In this document: piece after piece, positions 6,220 to 10,193 of the stretch
How positions within the stretch are numbered: position 1 is the stretch's first letter
How the letters are laid out: every line of letters begins with the position of its first letter
Notes under the pieces: generated by a model
Database searches by the model: none
What the model saw: only the letters and a program-made list of their open reading frames with translations
What the model was told of the DNA's origin: nothing
Translations under genes and position numbers: made by a program
Assembly (NCBI GenBank): GCA_947468255.1
Contig: CANIMM010000090.1
Location: 1 to 10,193, forward strand
Source of the DNA: Chitinophagaceae bacterium
GTDB lineage: Bacteria > Bacteroidota > Bacteroidia > Chitinophagales > Chitinophagaceae
DNA length: 10,193 bases
Direction: 5' to 3'

Positions 6220-7149
6220 ATGTCAGCAATTATCAGGGTGAGTCACCTCTCCAAACAATTTAAGGATACCAAAGCGGTAGACGACCTTTCATTTACCGTC
6301 AATGAGGGTGATGTGTACGGTTTTTTAGGGCAAAATGGCGCCGGCAAATCAACTACCATCCGTATGTTGCTTAGCCTGATAGCACCTTCGGGCGGCGACA
6401 TTGTTATTTTTGAAAAAAAATTACATACCCACCGGTCAGAAATTCTTCGCCAGGTGGGAGCCGTTATTGAAAAGCCGGATCTCTATAAATACCTTTCTGC
6501 TTACGATAACCTTTCCATCTTTGCCAAAATGAGCGACATCAAAGTTACCCGCGAATTACTGATGCGGCAATTGGAAATGGTGGGTCTAGCAGACAGGGCA
6601 AAAGGAAAGGTAGAAACGTTCAGCCAAGGGATGAAACAGCGTTTAGGTATTGCCGTTGCTTTGGTGCACAATCCCGCATTGATTATTTTGGATGAGCCTA
6701 CCAATGGGCTGGATCCACAAGGCATCGCAGATATTCGAAACCTTATCCTGCGACTGAGTCGTGAAATGGGTAAAACAGTACTGATCTCCTCGCATCTTTT
6801 GAGTGAAATTGAACTCATCGCTAACCGGATGATTATTTTACACAAGGGCAAAAAAATGGTGGAGGGTACGGTGGCAGAATTGCTAGACCCTGCGCATTCA
6901 TTGATTCAGCTTGAAACCACCAATGATGCCGCCGCCAAAGAAAAACTGTCACATTCCAATTGGGCCGATGCTTTGCAACAAGGAAACCCCATTCGGCTGC
7001 TGATGAATAAGCAAGCCGTTCCTCAATTGATTAGCGATTTGGTTGGCTTGGAGGTATCGGTACTATCTGTTAATTCCAGCCATTCACTGGAAAATTATTT
7101 TTTATCACTTACAACCCAGTCTGGCCATGTGGAACCTTTTGCAAATTGA
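6220..7149 (+). CDS. ABC transporter ATP-binding protein (ABC-2 exporter type)
   Basis: The cytoplasmic ATPase of an ABC-2 exporter; with the permease encoded next it should move an unknown substrate out of the cytoplasm. The 309-residue protein has Walker A GQNGAGKST (37-45), the signature FSQGMKQR (134-141, usually YSxGMKQR), Walker B LIILDEP (154-160), the D-loop GLDPQG (163-168) and the switch histidine in SSHLLSE (H192). A C-terminal extension of about 80 residues, common in this subfamily, follows. ATG 6220 is chosen because the fold begins at IIRVSHLSKQF and a promoter box lies just upstream. It overlaps the permease gene by 23 bp, which implies translational coupling. The subfamily includes antibiotic, Na+ and copper-related exporters; nothing here fixes the substrate. 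Confidence 0.93.
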   Translation: MSAIIRVSHLSKQFKDTKAVDDLSFTVNEGDVYGFLGQNGAGKSTTIRMLLSLIAPSGGDIVIFEKKLHTHRSEILRQVGAVIEKPDLYKYLSAYDNLSIFAKMSDIKVTRELLMRQLEMVGLADRAKGKVETFSQGMKQRLGIAVALVHNPALIILDEPTNGLDPQGIADIRNLILRLSREMGKTVLISSHLLSEIELIANRMIILHKGKKMVEGTVAELLDPAHSLIQLETTNDAAAKEKLSHSNWADALQQGNPIRLLMNKQAVPQLISDLVGLEVSVLSVNSSHSLENYFLSLTTQSGHVEPFAN

Positions 7150-8020
7150 GCTGTTTAAAATTTCAAAGCGGCCACGCACCTACATCGCCTTTGCCGCCAT
7201 TGCCGCCATTGTTTTCATCTTTCAGTTTGCATTTAAGGCAGATGGACAAAGCTATATGAACCTAATGCTGCAAAGTGTAAAGGATAGTTTTGAGTTTGAA
7301 AGAACAAAAGCCATCAATGGTTATTTCATGTGCTACATTATCCTCAACACCTTGTTGGTGCAGTTACCCATACTGGTAGCATTGATAGCCGCCGACTCCA
7401 TTTCAGGTGAGGCCAATATGGGTACGCTTCGGCTACTGATTACAAAACCCATCAGCCGCACCCAATTGATATTGGTGAAATTTGCTGCCGCCACCATTTT
7501 TACCATTTTACTTTTATTATGGATGGCAATTACGTCGCTATTTTTTAGTCTCTTGATTTTTGGTGCCGACGACATGCTCATCTTTCGATCAAAAGGCGAG
7601 GAGTCGCAGATCTTGCTCATTTCCCAAGATGATGTAATGTGGCGATACCTGGCTGCATTTGCCTATGCCACCGTTGCACTGACGGTGATTGCAGCGCTTT
7701 CCTTGTTCTTATCCATTTTTGCAGACAATTCAATTGGCCCCATTATCGCCACGGTCTGTATTGTGCTGGTATGTACCATCATCTCTAATATCAATGTGCC
7801 TATTATTGATAAAAATGTAAGGCCATTTCTGTTTACTTCCTACTTGGTAGGATGGAAGGGATTTTTTTATATTGCTACCACCGATGAGGGGGTACCGATT
7901 AAAGGCAGCGTGGAAAATTGGCCCGCCATTAGAAATAGTCTATCCATCCTGCTATTGCATATTGGTGTTTTGTTGGGGGCCTCCGTTTTTATTTTTAGAA
8001 AGAAAGATATTTTATCCTAA
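7127..8020 (+). CDS. ABC-2 type transporter permease
   Basis: The inner-membrane half of the exporter. The 297-residue protein shows about six hydrophobic segments (roughly 18-36, 66-90, 118-145, 174-199, 203-221, 269-290). It carries the typical ABC-2 intracellular segment after the second helix, SGEANMGTLRLLITKPISR (93-111), thought to be the coupling region to the ATPase, and ends with a basic RKKDILS tail. ATG 7127 is chosen because MWNLLQIELFKISKR is the usual amphipathic N-terminus; the frame runs further upstream but inside the ATPase gene. Loops at about 147-172 and 225-265 are long and probably partly extracytoplasmic. It is the second gene of the ABC-ABC-LolA operon. Confidence 0.92.
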   Translation: MWNLLQIELFKISKRPRTYIAFAAIAAIVFIFQFAFKADGQSYMNLMLQSVKDSFEFERTKAINGYFMCYIILNTLLVQLPILVALIAADSISGEANMGTLRLLITKPISRTQLILVKFAAATIFTILLLLWMAITSLFFSLLIFGADDMLIFRSKGEESQILLISQDDVMWRYLAAFAYATVALTVIAALSLFLSIFADNSIGPIIATVCIVLVCTIISNINVPIIDKNVRPFLFTSYLVGWKGFFYIATTDEGVPIKGSVENWPAIRNSLSILLLHIGVLLGASVFIFRKKDILS

Positions 8021-8032
8021 AAAAACTTGAGT

Positions 8033-8734
8033 ATGCATTTTTTAAAATATGGTTTACTATTGACAGCAATCTTTTCAACAGTTGTTGGCAAAGCCCAGGG
8101 AGATGTGGCTGCATTGATTCAAAAAGTAGGAGCCAAAATTGAGCGGGTCAATAATTATACTGCAGAAGGTAAAATGAAAACCAATGTGGCCTTTTTAAAG
8201 GTTCCGGAATCGGTGGTCAAAATTTATTTTAAAAAACCCAATCGGCTGAAAATAAAAAATGAAAAAGGAATTTCTTTTGTGCCCAAAGGTGCAGTAGGTA
8301 TCAACCTTAGTAATATTATTAATGGAGCAAAATACACCGCCCTAGATGCCGGCATGGATAAAATCGGGAATACGGTAGTGCGGGTGGTGAAATTACTGCC
8401 CGTCGACGACAATGCAGACATTGTGCTTTCTACTGTTTACATTGACGAAGCCAATCTGGTAATAAAAAAAGCAAAAACCACTACCCGTGAAAACGGTAGT
8501 TACCAACTAGAAATGACCTATGGAATATATACAGCGTATGGACTTCCGGATAAAATCATCTTTACTTTTAACACCAAAGAGTACAAGCTTCCCAAGGGCA
8601 TTACCTTTGATTTTGATGATGGTACAGCAGCAAAAAAAACCATCCCGCAAGGTCTAAATAAAAACCAAGGTCAGGCGGAAATTACTTTTGATTCCTACAT
8701 AATCAATAAGGGAGTCAGCGATGCGCTGTTTTAA
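8033..8734 (+). CDS. LolA-like outer-membrane lipoprotein-sorting family protein
   Basis: An exported 233-residue protein that resembles the LolA/LppX superfamily, whose members hold lipid or lipoprotein acyl chains in a half-barrel. Residues 1-22 form a signal peptide (a hydrophobic stretch ending near GKA), with no lipobox cysteine, so it should be soluble in the periplasm. The segment VVKIYFKKPNRLKIKNEKG (61-79) matches the strand pair typical of LolA-like proteins, and the remainder is rich in alternating beta-strand patterns. ATG 8033 is preferred to the TTG at 8027. It begins 12 bp after the permease stop, so it is surely co-transcribed. A periplasmic carrier working with the exporter, passing a lipid-like substrate toward the outer membrane, is an inference. 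No recognised terminator lies in the 63 bp before the convergent pdxA. Confidence 0.75.
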   Translation: MHFLKYGLLLTAIFSTVVGKAQGDVAALIQKVGAKIERVNNYTAEGKMKTNVAFLKVPESVVKIYFKKPNRLKIKNEKGISFVPKGAVGINLSNIINGAKYTALDAGMDKIGNTVVRVVKLLPVDDNADIVLSTVYIDEANLVIKKAKTTTRENGSYQLEMTYGIYTAYGLPDKIIFTFNTKEYKLPKGITFDFDDGTAAKKTIPQGLNKNQGQAEITFDSYIINKGVSDALF

Positions 8735-8797
8735 TTTCGCATCAATAGAAAGCCTCACCCAGCCCCATTTTCATATCGGCACCGACAAGGTGAATTC

Positions 8798-9898
8798 TTA
8801 TTCAGGCACATCCGTTATTCTTTGATCTACGGCGTTGGCCACAATCCCCTTACTGATTTTTTTTAATGGATTCGATCTTTGTGCTTCATACTCTTTGCGC
8901 CCATTGATGATGTCAATGCATTTAAATATGGCTTCCCTAAAAGAGCTTTCATCCGCAATTCCTTTGCCGGCAATATCAAAGGCAACACCATGGTCGGGAG
9001 AGGTGCGAACACCGGCAAGGCCTGCTGTATAATTCACTCCTTCACCAAAGGCAAGTGATTTAAAGGGTATCAATCCCTGGTCGTGGTACATGGCTAAAAC
9101 CGCATCAAATTTTTCATGACTGCCCCTAGCAAAAAAAGCATCGGCACTATATGGACCAAAACAAAAAATATCTTTTTGCTTTGCATCCTTGATAGCTGGC
9201 TTGATGACCTCATCTTCTTCCTTTCCAATCAGTCCTTCATCTCCTGCGTGGGGATTGAGGCCGAGCACGGCAATTTTTGGCTTGTCGATACCAAAGTCTT
9301 TTTTCAACGAGTTTTGAATGATTTGCAATTTGCTCAAAATGCTGGCCCTGGTAATATGGCCCGCAATGTCTTTCACCGCTACATGTTCGGTAAGCACCGC
9401 CACCTTCATATTGTCGGCCACCATAAACATGGCCACATCCGCCACACCAAACAAATTTTTAAGATAGGGGGTATGGCCGGTAAAATTGAATTCCGCTGAT
9501 TGCGTATTTTTCTTATGAATAGGAGCAGTTACCAGCCCGTCAATATGCCCATCTTTCAATGCTTGCGCGGCGGTCACCAAACTCAGCACTGCGTATTTGC
9601 CGCCGATATCGGTCAATTCACCAGGAACAATTGCAACCTCGTCTTCCCAGCAGGAATACAAATTCACCTGTTTGTGGTTGACACGGCTGATATCTTTAAC
9701 ACTTGAAAAATTGATATTGATTTCCGGAAGCAGCTTGCGGTAAAAGTTGACTGCTTTATTGTTGGCAAATAATACAGGAGTACAAATCTCCAGCAAACGG
9801 GTATCGCTGATGGTTTTAATGATAATTTCAAGCCCAATGCCATTGAGGTCTCCACAGGATATGCCAATGACAGGTTTATTTCCAATTAATAAGCTCAT
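8798..9898 (-). CDS. pdxA: 4-hydroxythreonine-4-phosphate dehydrogenase
   Basis: PdxA oxidises 4-hydroxythreonine 4-phosphate with NAD(P)+ in the DXP-dependent route to pyridoxal 5'-phosphate, in the cytoplasm. The 366-residue protein is slightly longer than the Escherichia coli enzyme. It shows the N-terminal GDLNGIGLEI (16-25, GDPAGIGPE in many others), substrate-binding GHT (141-143), and the three metal-binding histidines H172 (TEHVAV), H217 (NPHAGD) and H272 (YHDQG). The conserved GVRTSPDHGVAFDIAGKG (296-313) is intact. Start at the ATG just before LLIGNKPVIGISCGD. It is transcribed towards the ABC/LolA operon, and its upstream side abuts repeat copy 2. A 6-bp palindrome TACAAC/GTTGTA (9929-9945) lies in its leader region. 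Confidence 0.96.
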   Translation of the reverse strand: MSLLIGNKPVIGISCGDLNGIGLEIIIKTISDTRLLEICTPVLFANNKAVNFYRKLLPEININFSSVKDISRVNHKQVNLYSCWEDEVAIVPGELTDIGGKYAVLSLVTAAQALKDGHIDGLVTAPIHKKNTQSAEFNFTGHTPYLKNLFGVADVAMFMVADNMKVAVLTEHVAVKDIAGHITRASILSKLQIIQNSLKKDFGIDKPKIAVLGLNPHAGDEGLIGKEEDEVIKPAIKDAKQKDIFCFGPYSADAFFARGSHEKFDAVLAMYHDQGLIPFKSLAFGEGVNYTAGLAGVRTSPDHGVAFDIAGKGIADESSFREAIFKCIDIINGRKEYEAQRSNPLKKISKGIVANAVDQRITDVPE

Positions 9899-9975
9899 AG
9901 AATGTAAATATGTATTGAGCTGTAAAAATACAACTTCTTGTTGTAATGGGGCTTAAATACAGGGATGGGGGGGTG

Positions 9976-10146
9976 CATGGTGAATGGTCAATGGTGAATG
10001 GTGAAAGTTCGACCTGCTTGCTGCTTCTAAACTTTTATACTAATTCATCCAGCACACTATCGGTTATCAGTTATCAATTCCGTCTGCTAGTGATAAAAAT
10101 CAGATTCCCATTATTGCCCATTGACCATTCACAATTGACCATTCGC
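9976..10146 (-). repeat. Interspersed element, copy 2 (inverted relative to copy 1)
   Basis: Arms of AATGGTS units (9977-10005) and CCATTSA units (10109-10144) flank a core. On the minus strand the core reads TGATAAC repeats, then the 22-bp block (10061-10040) identical to 5932-5953, then GTTTAGAA (10032-10025), then the 28-base block (10024-9997). The order is the same as in copy 1, but the spacer between the distal arm and the core differs. It lies directly upstream of pdxA and may affect its promoter region. Confidence 0.85.
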
Positions 10147-10193
10147 CTCCACAGCCGGCGGGGCTGCGTAACTGCAACGCCGCTGCTTTTGCT
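10147..10193. other. GC-rich palindromic sequence at the window edge
   Basis: This stretch holds a hairpin CAGCC/GGCTG (10152-10166) in a GC-rich patch. On the minus strand GTTGCAGTTACGCAGCCCCG resembles TGTTGCGTTATGCATCC and the CCCCCG that follow copy 1 (6050-6072), suggesting a further module of the same repeat cluster cut off by the edge. Confidence 0.4.

Noticed and set aside
7043..7126. Upstream start of the permease inside the ATPase gene
   Set aside because: The residues are rich in Tyr and Trp with no family likeness, while ATG 7127 gives the typical amphipathic N-terminus.
9116..9499. 127-codon plus-strand ORF opposite pdxA
   Set aside because: It is a shadow of the well-conserved pdxA frame, with no recognisable domain or promoter.
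5864..10146. Composite transposon carrying the ABC operon and pdxA
   Set aside because: The bracketing elements are short and non-coding, no transposase or target duplication is visible, and the enclosed genes are ordinary chromosomal genes.

Overview
The window looks like a chromosomal segment of a Bacteroidota bacterium, probably from the Chitinophagaceae or a nearby group. The evidence is the style of the housekeeping proteins (HolB, RadA, ComF, PdxA), a TAnnTTTG-type promoter box, the scarcity of Shine-Dalgarno sequences, and intergenic arrays of 7-bp units of the CCATTGA/CCATTCA kind. This placement is inferred from the sequence alone. I see no phage, transposase, CRISPR, tRNA or rRNA.

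Left half (about 390-4640), all on the minus strand: radA (DNA repair ATPase), a ComF-type phosphoribosyltransferase, a secreted glutathione-peroxidase-like thiol peroxidase, and holB (DNA polymerase III delta prime). They are transcribed right to left. Hairpin terminators or terminator-like hairpins follow radA and the peroxidase. The peroxidase terminator lies exactly where longer versions of holB would start, so I place the holB start at a GTG at 1610, just after a promoter-like sequence that overlaps the terminator.

Middle (4643-5575) is a long AT-rich stretch between divergent genes. It has no convincing gene but contains a perfect 12-bp hairpin next to a small GAAA-loop hairpin, an imperfect inverted repeat spanning 141 bp, and a purine-rich short repeat. 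A 100-aa winged-helix regulator follows on the plus strand.

Right half: an ABC-2 type exporter (ATPase plus permease, overlapping by 23 bp) and a LolA-like exported protein form a tight plus-strand operon. It converges on pdxA (pyridoxal phosphate synthesis) on the minus strand.

The most notable non-coding structure is a family of interspersed elements. One copy (5864-6040) and a second in inverted orientation (9976-10146) share an identical 22-bp core, a second conserved block and 7-bp-repeat arms. They bracket the ABC/LolA/pdxA segment. A third partial copy (6106-6167) sits next to a strong REP-like palindrome (6065-6099). The first copy supplies the last codons and the stop of the winged-helix gene. 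No complete new gene system is evident; this repeat family and the unexplained hairpin locus are the best leads.
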